Notes: generated from the letters alone by a model not told the origin. Positions 1-7,994 are shown, counted from the first letter of the stretch. The stretch: DNA of 18,480 bases from Deltaproteobacteria bacterium RIFCSPLOWO2_12_FULL_60_16 (GCA_001798565.1 MGSR01000004.1:1-18480); one strand, 5' to 3'. Made by a program: numbers and translations.

Positions 1-665
1 GCAAGATCGATCTCGAGCCCTTTGTTGATCGAGGCCTTGGAGGCCTGGAGCGCCAGCCGGGGAAGGGCGGCTAGTTTGGCGGCAAAGGCGTGCGCCTCCT
101 CCGCGAGCTTTTCCTTCGGCACCACCTTCATGACCAGCCCGAAGGAGAGCGCCTCTTCGGCGCCGATCGGATCGCCGGTGAAGATCATCTCTTTGGCCTT
201 GCTAGCCCCGATCAGGCGCGGCAGCCTTTGGGTGCCGCCGCCGCCGGGAAAGGCGCCGATCTTGATCTCGGGCAGGCCGAACCTGGCGGTCTGGGAGGCG
301 ATGCGGAAATCACAGGCCAGGGCGAGCTCGCATCCGCCGCCGAGAGCGTAGCCGGAGACCGCGGCGATGACCGGCTGGGGCAGCGCCTCGACCAGATCGA
401 AGAGCAGCTGGAACTCCCGCGCGTGGTGGTAAGCCGCCTCCGCCGAAACCGACTCCTGGATCTCGCTGATGTCGGCGCCGGCGCAGAAGATCTCTTCGCC
501 GCCGGTGACGATGACGACCCTGGTATTCCGGTCGCGCGCCAGCTCCTTGAGGCATTCTTCGAGCTCCCCGCGCATCTCGCCGTTTAAGGAATTTTTTTTC
601 TGCGGCCGGTAAAGCTCGATCGTGGCGACGGCGTCTTTCTTGTGCACTTTCAGGTTCTGCGGCAT
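1..665 (-). CDS. Enoyl-CoA hydratase/crotonase family protein (3' end outside window)
   Basis: A crotonase-fold acyl-CoA hydratase, open at the window edge: 221 residues are visible of the usual ~260. I read the start as ATG at 665, preceded by GGAGGAG at good spacing. The oxyanion-hole segment CAGADI is at residues 61-66. Both catalytic glutamates of true hydratases are present: E113 in GGGCELALACDF and E133 in LPEIKIG, followed by the GGGGTQRLPR turn. It is the last visible gene of the operon, 20 bp after korB. In this setting it could hydrate a cyclic enoyl-CoA, as BadK does for cyclohex-1-ene-1-carboxyl-CoA, or a dienoyl-CoA. The family is certain; the substrate is inferred from neighbours only. 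At ~260 aa it would be too short for a 6-oxocyclohexene-carbonyl-CoA hydrolase, which is a longer protein. Confidence 0.9.
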   Translation of the reverse strand, partial: MPQNLKVHKKDAVATIELYRPQKKNSLNGEMRGELEECLKELARDRNTRVVIVTGGEEIFCAGADISEIQESVSAEAAYHHAREFQLLFDLVEALPQPVIAAVSGYALGGGCELALACDFRIASQTARFGLPEIKIGAFPGGGGTQRLPRLIGASKAKEMIFTGDPIGAEEALSFGLVMKVVPKEKLAEEAHAFAAKLAALPRLALQASKASINKGLEIDL

Positions 666-685
666 AAAAACTCCTCCGTTTCAAG

Positions 686-1540
686 CTAGGCAAATTGCCC
701 CAGGAGCGCCTCCATGTTGGCCGCGCCTTTGCCCTTGGCCTTCCGGCGCATCTCCTGGAACTTGTCCCCCAGAGTGGGGCGTTGATTGCGGACGAAAACC
801 CCGAGACGGATCTTCTCCTGGTCCGCGGCGAGCCTCAAGGCCTCGATGGCGTCCTCGGGGTTGTGGTCCTCGGGGATCATCTCGAGGTTCTTGACGATCC
901 GCGCCACGTTCATGTCGGTGGTGTTGAACGAGGAGCAGCTGGCGAGCACCTCGATGAAGGAAAAGCCGCGGTGATGGATTCCCTGAATAATCAGCTCCTT
1001 CAAGTGCTCCTTCTTGACCGAGAAGCCGCGGGCCACGAAAGTGGCGCCGTAAACAATGGCCAGGGCCGAGGGGTTGATCGCCTCGCCGGCCAGCCCGAAC
1101 GGCGAGGTCTTGGTGACCGGATAGAGCGTGGTGGTCGGGGAAAACTGTCCCTTGGTCATGCCGTAAATCGCGTTGTTGAAAAGCAGATAGGTGATGTCCA
1201 CGTTGTTGCGCGCCACGTGCGGCAGGTGACCGCCGCCGATGGCGAGCCCGTCGCCGTCTCCGCCCACGGCCAGCACGGTGAGCTCCGGGTTGGCGGTCTT
1301 CACTCCCTGGGCGATCGGCAGGCCGCGGCCGTGGATGCTGTGGAAGCCGTAGGCCTTGACGAAATAGGGCAGCCTGCTGGAGCAGCCGATGCCGGATACC
1401 AGCGTCAGCTCCTTGGTCGGCAGCTTGAGATCGGCGAAGGCCTCGACCAGCGCCGAGAGGATGCCGTAGTAACCGCAGCCCGGGCACCAGACCGGGCAGA
1501 CGCCGCTCAGGTATTCGCAGGACTTATCCAGCTCTTCCAT
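686..1540 (-). CDS. korB: 2-oxoglutarate-type:ferredoxin oxidoreductase, beta subunit
   Basis: Thiamine-diphosphate-binding beta subunit (284 aa) of a 2-oxoacid:ferredoxin oxidoreductase. It oxidatively decarboxylates a 2-oxoacid to an acyl-CoA and passes electrons through its own 4Fe-4S cluster to ferredoxin. Four likely cluster cysteines are visible: C19 and C22 (WCPGCG), C53 (GIGCSSR) and C202 (ASCSSF). The TPP/Mg motif GGDGDGLAIGGGH is at residues 93-105, followed by N113. The start ATG at 1540 overlaps the end of korA by 17 bp, so the two are translationally coupled partners. In Thauera aromatica a KorAB enzyme is the known reductant supply for benzoyl-CoA reductase via ferredoxin, and its linkage to bcr genes here fits that role. 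The 2-oxoglutarate preference is assigned by family resemblance. The gene ends in TAG. Confidence 0.92.
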   Translation of the reverse strand: MEELDKSCEYLSGVCPVWCPGCGYYGILSALVEAFADLKLPTKELTLVSGIGCSSRLPYFVKAYGFHSIHGRGLPIAQGVKTANPELTVLAVGGDGDGLAIGGGHLPHVARNNVDITYLLFNNAIYGMTKGQFSPTTTLYPVTKTSPFGLAGEAINPSALAIVYGATFVARGFSVKKEHLKELIIQGIHHRGFSFIEVLASCSSFNTTDMNVARIVKNLEMIPEDHNPEDAIEALRLAADQEKIRLGVFVRNQRPTLGDKFQEMRRKAKGKGAANMEALLGQFA

Positions 1541-3290
1541 AGGCTCTTGTGCTCCTTGCGTTCAGGGTGGATTCGGCTTCGACGATCTTCTCGACGATTT
1601 CGCTCGGCGCCAGCGGCACCCCTTTCACCTTGGTCAGGCCGATCGTGGGAATCCGATAGGTGGACCTGAGAAGCGTGGCGAGCTGGCCGACAAAGTTAAG
1701 CTCCGGCACGATGACCCGCTTGACCTTGCCGAAGAAGGTCTTGAGCTCCTGATGGGGAAGCGGATTCAAAATCCTCGGGATGATCGCTTGAGCGGAGATC
1801 CCCAGGCCCTTGGCTATGGCCAGGGCCTCCTCGACCGGCCCGGCCGACGAGCCCCAGGTGACGATGCCGACCTCGCTGTTCTCGTCGCCCAGTCGGGTGC
1901 AGAACTCGGCGACCAGCGGATCGCTTTCGATGGCGGCGAGCTTGCGGAAGCGCTTCACGGTCATGGCCGTATGGGTCTCTTCATCACAGGCGAAATTGCC
2001 CCGCTCGTCATGCTCCATGCCGGTGACCATATGCTCGCCTCCCTGGGTGCCGGGCAGGGCGGCCGGGGAGACCGCCGAGCCGCCGAGCTGGTAGCGCACA
2101 AACGGGGCGCCGTCTGCGGGCGAGGCGCAGGATCGGGAGCCTTGCGGCAGCCGCTCGACGGTTTCGCGATCGACGGTTTCGAGGCGCGCCGACAGCGCCT
2201 GATCCACCAGCATGATGACCGGCAGCTGGTATTTTTCCGCGACGGCAAAGGCCAGCGCGGTCACGCGGAGGCTGTCGGAGACGGAGGTCGGCGCCATAAC
2301 GACCCTGGTGGCGTCTCCGTGCGAGCCGTAAAGGGCGAGCAGGAGATCCGACTGTTCGGTCTTGGTCGGCATGCCCGTGCTCGGTCCGCCCCTTTGCGAA
2401 TCCACGATGACCGCGGGGATCTCCGCCATCGATAGCAGGCCGATGGTTTCGGACATGAGCGAGAGACCGGGGCCTGAGGTCGAGGTCATGCTCTTGCCTC
2501 CGGCCCAGGACGCCCCGGCGACGCTGCAGATAGCCGAGATCTCGTCCTCGGTCTGCAGCACCACGCCGCCCATTTTGGGCAGGTGCGCGGCGAGCCATTC
2601 CATGATCTCCGAGGCGGGCGTGATGGGATAACCGAAGAAATATCTCATCCCGGCCGCCGTGGCGCCGATGGCGATCGCCTCGTTGCCGGTCATCAGGAGT
2701 CTTTTCCGGCCGCTCCCTTTGGGGAGCCTGTAGGAATCCTTTTTGGCGAGATGGCTGCGCGCGAAATCGAAGCCGCGCTGCAAGGCGTCCAGGTTATGAT
2801 CGAGGACCGTTTTTCCCTTTCGGGCGAATTTCTCCGAGATGAACTTTTCGATCGTTTCTTTGGGCAAAGAAAGCAAATGGGAGAGGGCGCCGAGCACGAC
2901 GATGTTCTTGCTGATGCGGCTGCCGATCTCGCGCGTGGCGATGCGGTCAAAGGGCACCTTGTAGGCGGTCCATCCGGGGTTTTTCTCGGGCAGATCGCAT
3001 TCCGCCTCGCAGAGCAGGACGCCGTGCTCCTTCAAGTCCGGGAGGTTTTCATCGACGGCATCCTGGTTGAGACAGACCAGGAAGTCCACGCCCTCTCCGT
3101 GGTACGGGATGCGTCTCTCGCTCAGCCGGACCTGGATCATGCAGGAGCCGCCTTTGATCTCGGCCGGAAAGGTGCGAAAGGTGACGATGTGGATTCCTTC
3201 TCTTGCGGCGATCTTGCAGAGCGTCTCTCCGATGGTGATAACGCCCTCGCCGGATTCACCGGCAACGCGCAGGACCAGATCAGATTGCAC
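1524..3290 (-). CDS. korA: 2-oxoglutarate-type:ferredoxin oxidoreductase, fused gamma-alpha subunit
   Basis: A 588-aa gamma-alpha fusion typical of KorA. Residues 1 to ~195 are the gamma domain (RVAGESGEGVITIGE near the N-terminus, then FPAEIKGGS). The rest is the alpha (pyrimidine-binding) domain with GNEAIAIGA, the FGYPITPASE motif and TSTSGPGLSLMSE. I chose a GTG start at 3290 because AGGAGG lies 6 nt upstream. An in-frame ATG at 3317 also exists but lies further inside the upstream gene and lacks such a site. With GTG the overlap with the preceding beta subunit is 11 bp. It pairs with KorB, which overlaps its 3' end. Together they would use a 2-oxoacid to reduce ferredoxin for the benzoyl-CoA reductase encoded upstream in the same run. 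Confidence 0.92.
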   Translation of the reverse strand: MQSDLVLRVAGESGEGVITIGETLCKIAAREGIHIVTFRTFPAEIKGGSCMIQVRLSERRIPYHGEGVDFLVCLNQDAVDENLPDLKEHGVLLCEAECDLPEKNPGWTAYKVPFDRIATREIGSRISKNIVVLGALSHLLSLPKETIEKFISEKFARKGKTVLDHNLDALQRGFDFARSHLAKKDSYRLPKGSGRKRLLMTGNEAIAIGATAAGMRYFFGYPITPASEIMEWLAAHLPKMGGVVLQTEDEISAICSVAGASWAGGKSMTSTSGPGLSLMSETIGLLSMAEIPAVIVDSQRGGPSTGMPTKTEQSDLLLALYGSHGDATRVVMAPTSVSDSLRVTALAFAVAEKYQLPVIMLVDQALSARLETVDRETVERLPQGSRSCASPADGAPFVRYQLGGSAVSPAALPGTQGGEHMVTGMEHDERGNFACDEETHTAMTVKRFRKLAAIESDPLVAEFCTRLGDENSEVGIVTWGSSAGPVEEALAIAKGLGISAQAIIPRILNPLPHQELKTFFGKVKRVIVPELNFVGQLATLLRSTYRIPTIGLTKVKGVPLAPSEIVEKIVEAESTLNARSTRAYGRAG

Positions 3291-4329
3291 GGGCTTCCTC
3301 CTTCCACTCGATTCCATTAGCCTCCATCACCGGCCGCCAGAAGGACCACCTGGCCTCGATGATCTCCTGGGCCCGCCGGACCATTTCCGGGAAATCCCTC
3401 ATGCCGGCGAACCGCTCCTGCAATCTGAGATAGTCCGAGATCGGCAGATATTTTTTCGCCAGGTAGTTGAGCGTGAAGAGCACCGTGTTGGTGTCCCGCT
3501 CCCTTTCCGCCTCATAGAGGATCCAGGAGCGCGTCTCTAGCGCCAGCTCGGTGATCTCGTGAAACACATCCGTGTCGCTCTTCCAGCCCTCCGGACAGAC
3601 CGAGTAGACCTCGAGCACGCACGGCCCCTCGATCGCCGCGGCTTTCTGCGCCTTGATCATCAGGTCGCGGTGCCAGAGCGGGCAGGCGGCGGCCACATAC
3701 GGGGCGCCGGCGGCCAGGGCGAGATCGAGCAGGTATTGCGGCGTTCTCTGATTGCCCCGGATCGCCTTGCCGAAAGGAGTCGTTGTCGTGTCCGTGCCGT
3801 ACGGGGTAGCGCCCGAGCCTTGGACGCCGGTGTTCATGTAAGCCTGATTGTTGAGGCAGACATAGACGCCGTTTTCTCCGCGGGCGATCCAGGCAAGCAG
3901 CGCCTGGAGCCCGATATCATAGGTTCCCCCATCGCCGGCGATGCCGACGTTCACTATCGATTCGGGCGAGACCCCTCCGGCCTGGGCCAGCGCCTTGAGG
4001 GCGGCGATGTTTCCGCTCAGCGTGGCCGCGGTGTTGGGGAAATTATTGTGATCGACCGATACCTCGCCCCAGCAGGAGGTGTTTTGCGTCGTGATCACCT
4101 CGTTGCAGCCGGTGCCGATGCTCGCCACCACGTGTTTTCCCGAAAGCTTGAGCGCGCGCAGGACCTGGTTCGTGCCGCTGACCATGCCGCAGCCGACGCA
4201 GCCTTGATGTCCGGATGTCAAACCGGTCGTCGCAATTGCCCCGTAGTCGCCGACATCACGGACCGGCTCCGGGAGGAGGAGGCTGTGGGGGTTGAGACCG
4301 ATGTGGCGGTTGAAAAGGATATTATACAT
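3280..4329 (-). CDS. 2-oxoacid:ferredoxin oxidoreductase beta subunit, pyruvate/phenylglyoxylate type
   Basis: A PorB-like TPP-binding beta subunit (349 aa), clearly distinct from KorB. The TPP motif GDGGTYDIGLQALLAW starts at residue 132 and is followed by CLNNQAYMNTGVQGSG. Likely cluster ligands are C44 and C47 (GCVGCG), C75 (GTGCNEV) and C245 (YSVCPEGW), matching the four-cysteine pattern of PorB proteins. ATG at 4329 begins 9 bp after the stop of the fused alpha-gamma partner. Its 3' end contains the ribosome-binding site of korA, an 11-bp overlap. The substrate cannot be read directly: pyruvate, phenylglyoxylate or another aryl/alkyl 2-oxoacid are all possible. Phenylglyoxylate is attractive because its product is benzoyl-CoA, but that is inference from context. 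Confidence 0.88.
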   Translation of the reverse strand: MYNILFNRHIGLNPHSLLLPEPVRDVGDYGAIATTGLTSGHQGCVGCGMVSGTNQVLRALKLSGKHVVASIGTGCNEVITTQNTSCWGEVSVDHNNFPNTAATLSGNIAALKALAQAGGVSPESIVNVGIAGDGGTYDIGLQALLAWIARGENGVYVCLNNQAYMNTGVQGSGATPYGTDTTTTPFGKAIRGNQRTPQYLLDLALAAGAPYVAAACPLWHRDLMIKAQKAAAIEGPCVLEVYSVCPEGWKSDTDVFHEITELALETRSWILYEAERERDTNTVLFTLNYLAKKYLPISDYLRLQERFAGMRDFPEMVRRAQEIIEARWSFWRPVMEANGIEWKEEARAI

Positions 4330-4338
4330 GGAGATACC

Positions 4339-6327
4339 TCATCCGATCTGGACCTCTTCCAGGGCCGAGGGCCAGCTTTCTTGCGAGTGATCCTCGGGCC
4401 GCCAGTCGAGAAAGTCCTGGCTCACAAGCAGCCGGCGCTCCTTTCTTGTCCTCTGGATCTCTTGATCCGTGGTCTCCGCATGGCCGCGCCGGATGGCTTC
4501 CAGGCTCGCCTCGCGCGGCCGCGGGACGTTCCTTTCGTAATAGCCGAGGGCCTTGTCGAACGGGACCTTGTCGTACACCTTATGCAGCGCCCCCAGCATG
4601 GGCATGTTGATATGTTTGAGCCCCAGCCCCTCGGATACCGCAGCCGCCGGCGCGGTGAAGATCCGGACGCGCCCTTCGCCGGCATCCAGCAGCCCGCGGA
4701 TCTTTTTGACGCTCATGTGGGAGGTGTTGACCAAAAGGGCGCCGCCTTCTTTGAGGCCGTCCAGCACCCGGTGCTCCGGCGAATAGAGGATCGTGTCGTC
4801 GTAGAGGATGACGACATCCCAGGCGCGCATGAAGGAGCGAATCCTCCGCTCCTTGTGAAAATTGATCAGCGTATCCGTGGTGATGATCGCGCCTCTTCTC
4901 TCGGAGCCGAAAGCGGGCACGGTCACGAGCCGGTAGCCGTTCTCGATGCCCGCGCCGGTAAAACCGACCGCCGAGGTGATCGCCCCCTGTCCCGCCCGGC
5001 TGTAGATCCGGATCTCCTCGGTATCGGGGGGAATCGGCGCGCAATATTTTTCCTGGCGCGGCTGTTTTTTCCAGATCTCGCCCCATTTCTTCCATAGCTT
5101 CGGGCTCACCTGATTTTCTTGCTCGACGAAGATGGGATCTTCGTCGATGTCCAGCCAGTAGGGCTCGGGGCGATAAGGCTTGCCCTCGGCGATGTTGGCG
5201 GCCAGGTTAAACATCAGCTGAAAGTGCTCCTGGCGCACCTCGCTGCCGCCGAGTCCGCCGATCACGCTGGCGATCTTCGGTCCCTTGCCGCCGAGATGGA
5301 GGTGAACGGCGGCGGTGATCCTCTGGGCGAGCGGGGGAAGGACTCCGCCGTGCTGCAGCCCTTCGTCAAAAACGATCACGGCCTTGGTTCCGGCCCGGTT
5401 GAGCGCCTGGGCGATCTCCCTGGCCGGGAAGGGGGAGAAGAGCCGGATCTTCAGCAGGGCCACGCCGGGGATCCCCTCCTTGCCCTGGAGATGGCGCGTT
5501 GCCACCTCGCCGGCGGCGGCGGACTCCCCCAGCAGGGCGACCACCAGCTCAGCCTTGCGGTCCCCGATCCATTCGAAGTGGCCGTAGCTGCGGCCGAATT
5601 TTTCGGCAAAATCTTTTCCCGCCTTGAGGGCGATTTCCGCGGCGTTGCCGATTGCCGCCATCTGATTTCTCTTGTGTCTGCGATAGGGATAAGCCGAGAG
5701 CATGGCGCCATAGGTCACCGGCTTCTCGGGGGCGAAGAGCGAATAGAGCGGCACGAACGGCGGCAGGTAGCGATCCACCTCTTCCTGCGAAGGGATCTCG
5801 ACTCCCTCGTAGGCGTGGGTTCCGGTAAAGCCTCTCAGGTTCACGGCGAAAGGCATGCGCACTCTCAGGTCCTCCGCGATCCGGTAACCCTGGATGATGC
5901 TGTCCAAGCTCTCCTGGCCGTCGGCGGCGAAGATCTGGATCAGCCCGCTGTCGCGCATGGCATAGGCGTCGCTGTGGTCCGCCCAGATATTGATCGGCGC
6001 GCCGGTCGCCCGGTTGCCGATGAAGAGGCCGCAGGGGATGGCGCCGCCGGCCGCGTTCTCAAGCACCTCGATCATGTAAAGCAGCCCCTTGGAAGAGGTC
6101 GCCGTGCCGGCGCGCACGTTTTTGCCGGCCGCGATGATCTGGCTCGCCGCGCTGTGCTCCGATTCGGCGTTGATGGTTACCGCCCCCATCGCCCCGTCGT
6201 ACACCCAACGGGAGATCTGCTGGGAGCAGGAGGTGGAGGGAGTGATGGGATAGTACGGATAACACTGGACCCGCGATAGCCTGAATCCCCACGCCGCCGC
6301 GCCGTTACCGGCCATGACCGTTGCCAC
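4339..6327 (-). CDS. 2-oxoacid:ferredoxin oxidoreductase, fused alpha-gamma subunit (pyruvate/phenylglyoxylate type)
   Basis: A 662-aa protein with a PorA-like alpha part first (AGNGAAAWGFRLSR, then YPITPST at 26-32, NAESEHSAASQ, NIWADHSDAYAMRDSG) and a gamma domain from about residue 436 to ~620 (IYSRAGQGAITSA, FGSERRGA). This domain order is the reverse of KorA encoded further along the same run. The start is read as GTG at 6327, with GGAGG 9 nt upstream; ATG at 6315 is the alternative. It forms a cassette with the beta subunit gene 9 bp downstream and the 4Fe-4S protein gene upstream, together giving alpha, beta, gamma and delta functions. A 112-bp gap filled by a nonamer repeat separates it from the 4Fe-4S gene. 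The family is well supported and the substrate is unknown. Confidence 0.88.
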   Translation of the reverse strand: MATVMAGNGAAAWGFRLSRVQCYPYYPITPSTSCSQQISRWVYDGAMGAVTINAESEHSAASQIIAAGKNVRAGTATSSKGLLYMIEVLENAAGGAIPCGLFIGNRATGAPINIWADHSDAYAMRDSGLIQIFAADGQESLDSIIQGYRIAEDLRVRMPFAVNLRGFTGTHAYEGVEIPSQEEVDRYLPPFVPLYSLFAPEKPVTYGAMLSAYPYRRHKRNQMAAIGNAAEIALKAGKDFAEKFGRSYGHFEWIGDRKAELVVALLGESAAAGEVATRHLQGKEGIPGVALLKIRLFSPFPAREIAQALNRAGTKAVIVFDEGLQHGGVLPPLAQRITAAVHLHLGGKGPKIASVIGGLGGSEVRQEHFQLMFNLAANIAEGKPYRPEPYWLDIDEDPIFVEQENQVSPKLWKKWGEIWKKQPRQEKYCAPIPPDTEEIRIYSRAGQGAITSAVGFTGAGIENGYRLVTVPAFGSERRGAIITTDTLINFHKERRIRSFMRAWDVVILYDDTILYSPEHRVLDGLKEGGALLVNTSHMSVKKIRGLLDAGEGRVRIFTAPAAAVSEGLGLKHINMPMLGALHKVYDKVPFDKALGYYERNVPRPREASLEAIRRGHAETTDQEIQRTRKERRLLVSQDFLDWRPEDHSQESWPSALEEVQIG

Positions 6328-6358
6328 GTCTTTAAACCTCCGAAGCGTAATTTTTAAC

Positions 6359-6430
6359 GTTCAAATTGTTCCAAAGGTTCAAATCGTTCAAATCGTTTTG
6401 AACGGCTTGAACGACTTAAACGGTTTGAAC
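6359..6430. repeat. Eight tandem 9-bp units arranged as an inverted repeat
   Basis: Exactly eight consecutive nonamers occupy this intergenic stretch. The first four on the plus strand follow gttcaaatc (units gttcaaatt, gttccaaag, gttcaaatc, gttcaaatc). The last four follow its reverse complement (gttttgaac, ggcttgaac, gacttaaac, ggtttgaac). The polarity switches at 6394/6395, so the transcript of the operon could fold into a long imperfect stem containing G-U pairs. It sits between the 4Fe-4S protein gene and the fused alpha-gamma gene, inside an otherwise closely packed operon. It may affect mRNA stability or relative expression, or be a dispersed genomic repeat. It is too short-phased and has no spacers, so it is not a CRISPR array. 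Confidence 0.85.
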
Positions 6431-6439
6431 TACGTTTAT

Positions 6440-7078
6440 TCATTCCCCGAAGTGCTTCGCCCTCATGCCCGGGTCGAAGGTCTTGCCGTCGACCAGGATG
6501 CAGTCCGCGGCGGTGCGCACACATTCCACCCAGCAGATGAAGCAGCCCTTGCAGGCGAGCGGATCGATTTCGTGAAAGCTCCCCTTGCCTTTGCCCCTCA
6601 GGTGGATGGCGTTCTCCGGGCAGACGATGGCGCACCGGCCGCATTCGTCGCCCAGGCATCCCTTGAGGTCGATGAAAAAATCGTGCGTGCGCCAGCCGCT
6701 GACGTCCCTCGGCTTCTCTTTAAGGTTCTCGATCACCGCGCCGCGGTGGACCTCCGGGCATACCCGCGGATCCTCGAAGACCTCGTAGCGGACGGCCTGG
6801 CCCTCGGGGCGGTAGACAAAGAGCCTCGCCTCGGGGCCGATATCCGCCATGGCGCTCAACGCCTTCGCCGTGTCGATCCCGTCGACGGGCTGGCGTGCGA
6901 CCTCTTCGATCGTGAGGATCTCCGGCGGTGACAACCGTTTCCCCGTTTTGTCTTCGGGCTGTCCCTTCTTTTCGGTCTCCCCGGCGTGCGCCCGGTCGCG
7001 TATCTCTACGAGCTCGCCGGTGACGACGAACTCTTTGTGTCTGTTAGGCGATACAAGGGTCCGCTGTTCTTCCTTCAT
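6440..7078 (-). CDS. Double 4Fe-4S ferredoxin-like protein (delta-type subunit with long N-terminal extension)
   Basis: A 212-aa protein with two iron-sulfur motifs near its C-terminus: C141-x4-C146-x2-C149-x3-C153-P, and C176-x2-C179-x2-C182-x3-C186. The first has one spacing wider than the classic CxxC. The first ~130 residues form an extension without recognisable motifs, unlike the ~100-aa delta subunits of pyruvate:ferredoxin oxidoreductases. The start ATG at 7078 overlaps the amidohydrolase-like gene by 35 bp. A longer reading exists upstream but would overlap that gene far more. It probably relays electrons for the alpha-gamma/beta oxidoreductase encoded next, and could be the donor to benzoyl-CoA reductase, since no separate small ferredoxin gene is visible. 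The iron-sulfur character is certain; the partner is inferred. Confidence 0.85.
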   Translation of the reverse strand: MKEEQRTLVSPNRHKEFVVTGELVEIRDRAHAGETEKKGQPEDKTGKRLSPPEILTIEEVARQPVDGIDTAKALSAMADIGPEARLFVYRPEGQAVRYEVFEDPRVCPEVHRGAVIENLKEKPRDVSGWRTHDFFIDLKGCLGDECGRCAIVCPENAIHLRGKGKGSFHEIDPLACKGCFICWVECVRTAADCILVDGKTFDPGMRAKHFGE

Positions 7079-7973
7079 GCTGTTCCATCTCCCACCTGAG
7101 GTTTTGACGAGAAGGTGCGGTTCGGAGTCCAAAAAGCTCCACGGCGTTTCCCCGCAAGAGTTTTCTCTTGGTTTCTTCTTTGAGACCGAGGCCGTCGATC
7201 TGCTCGAGGCTCTCCTTCCAGGGCAGGCCGTTGGTTCCCCACAGGCAGCGGTCCATCCCCATCCGGCTGTTGATGTAATGAATGATCTCGGGCTTGAGAT
7301 ATTTCGGCATCCAGGCATCGACCCCGAAGTAGACGTTGTCCCACTTATAGCAGACCGAGATCAGCTCCTCGACCCAGGGCCAGCCGGTGTGGGCGCCGAT
7401 GATCTTCAAGTCCGGAAAATCGCTGGCGATCCGATCCAGGTAAATGGGCCGGGCGTGCTCGCTGGGCATCGCCTCCAGGACGTGTCCCACCTGCATGGAG
7501 ACGGGTATATCCAGCTCGACGCACTTGGCGTAGAGCGGATACATCTTGGGGTCGTGGAGCGGGATATCGAAGCCGTAGATGTGGACGTAGACGCCTTTGA
7601 AGCCGTACGTTTTCACCGCCTGCTCGATCTCGGCGAGAGATTCACGGATGCGAAAGGGGTTGTAGCCGGCGAGCCCCGCGAAGCGATCCGGATAGCGCGT
7701 GACGTATTGCGCCACTTCGTCGAGGCTGGTGTCCATGTACATCCACTTGTTGCGGTACGACCACATCTTGCACTGGGTGATAAAGACCTTCTCGACGCCG
7801 GCCTCATCCATCTTCTGGATCATCGCTTCGATGCTGTCGTACTGGGGCAGGCCGCCGATGGCGCGCTCCATCCGGCAGATGAGCTCGCCTTTTTTCGCCT
7901 CGTTCCACTTGCGGATGAATTCCGGCGTGGCCACGTAATACATGAAGTCGATCGCTTTAATACCGTTACGCAT
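7044..7973 (-). CDS. Amidohydrolase-2 family TIM-barrel protein lacking canonical metal ligands
   Basis: A 309-aa protein of the amidohydrolase-2 (ACMSD-like) family, which includes metal-dependent hydrolases and decarboxylases. Visible family segments are MIQKMDEAGVEKVFI, GLAGYNPFRIRES, GFKGVYVHIYGFDIPLHDPKMYPLY, KIIGAHTGWPWVEELI and the C-terminal WGTNGLPW. Unusually, the N-terminal Asp-x-His-x-His metal motif is replaced by Asp-Phe-Met-Tyr (residues 9-12), and the late Asp of the usual GTD motif is Asn. The His of IGAHTG is kept. ATG at 7973 has GGAGGAG upstream and sits 21 bp after the badH-like gene. Its place in the operon suggests work on a ring-derived CoA thioester or acid, or a non-catalytic role. 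I cannot assign a reaction. Confidence 0.82.
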   Translation of the reverse strand: MRNGIKAIDFMYYVATPEFIRKWNEAKKGELICRMERAIGGLPQYDSIEAMIQKMDEAGVEKVFITQCKMWSYRNKWMYMDTSLDEVAQYVTRYPDRFAGLAGYNPFRIRESLAEIEQAVKTYGFKGVYVHIYGFDIPLHDPKMYPLYAKCVELDIPVSMQVGHVLEAMPSEHARPIYLDRIASDFPDLKIIGAHTGWPWVEELISVCYKWDNVYFGVDAWMPKYLKPEIIHYINSRMGMDRCLWGTNGLPWKESLEQIDGLGLKEETKRKLLRGNAVELFGLRTAPSRQNLRWEMEQHEGRTADPCIA

Positions 7974-7994
7974 GGTCGCTCCTCCGACGTGCCT

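Noticed and set aside
3559..5097. A 512-codon plus-strand open frame
   Set aside because: It is antisense to the well-supported beta and alpha-gamma oxidoreductase genes, with a composition typical of a complementary-strand frame and no motifs.
6359..6430. CRISPR array
   Set aside because: Units are 9 bp, contiguous, without spacers, and change orientation halfway.
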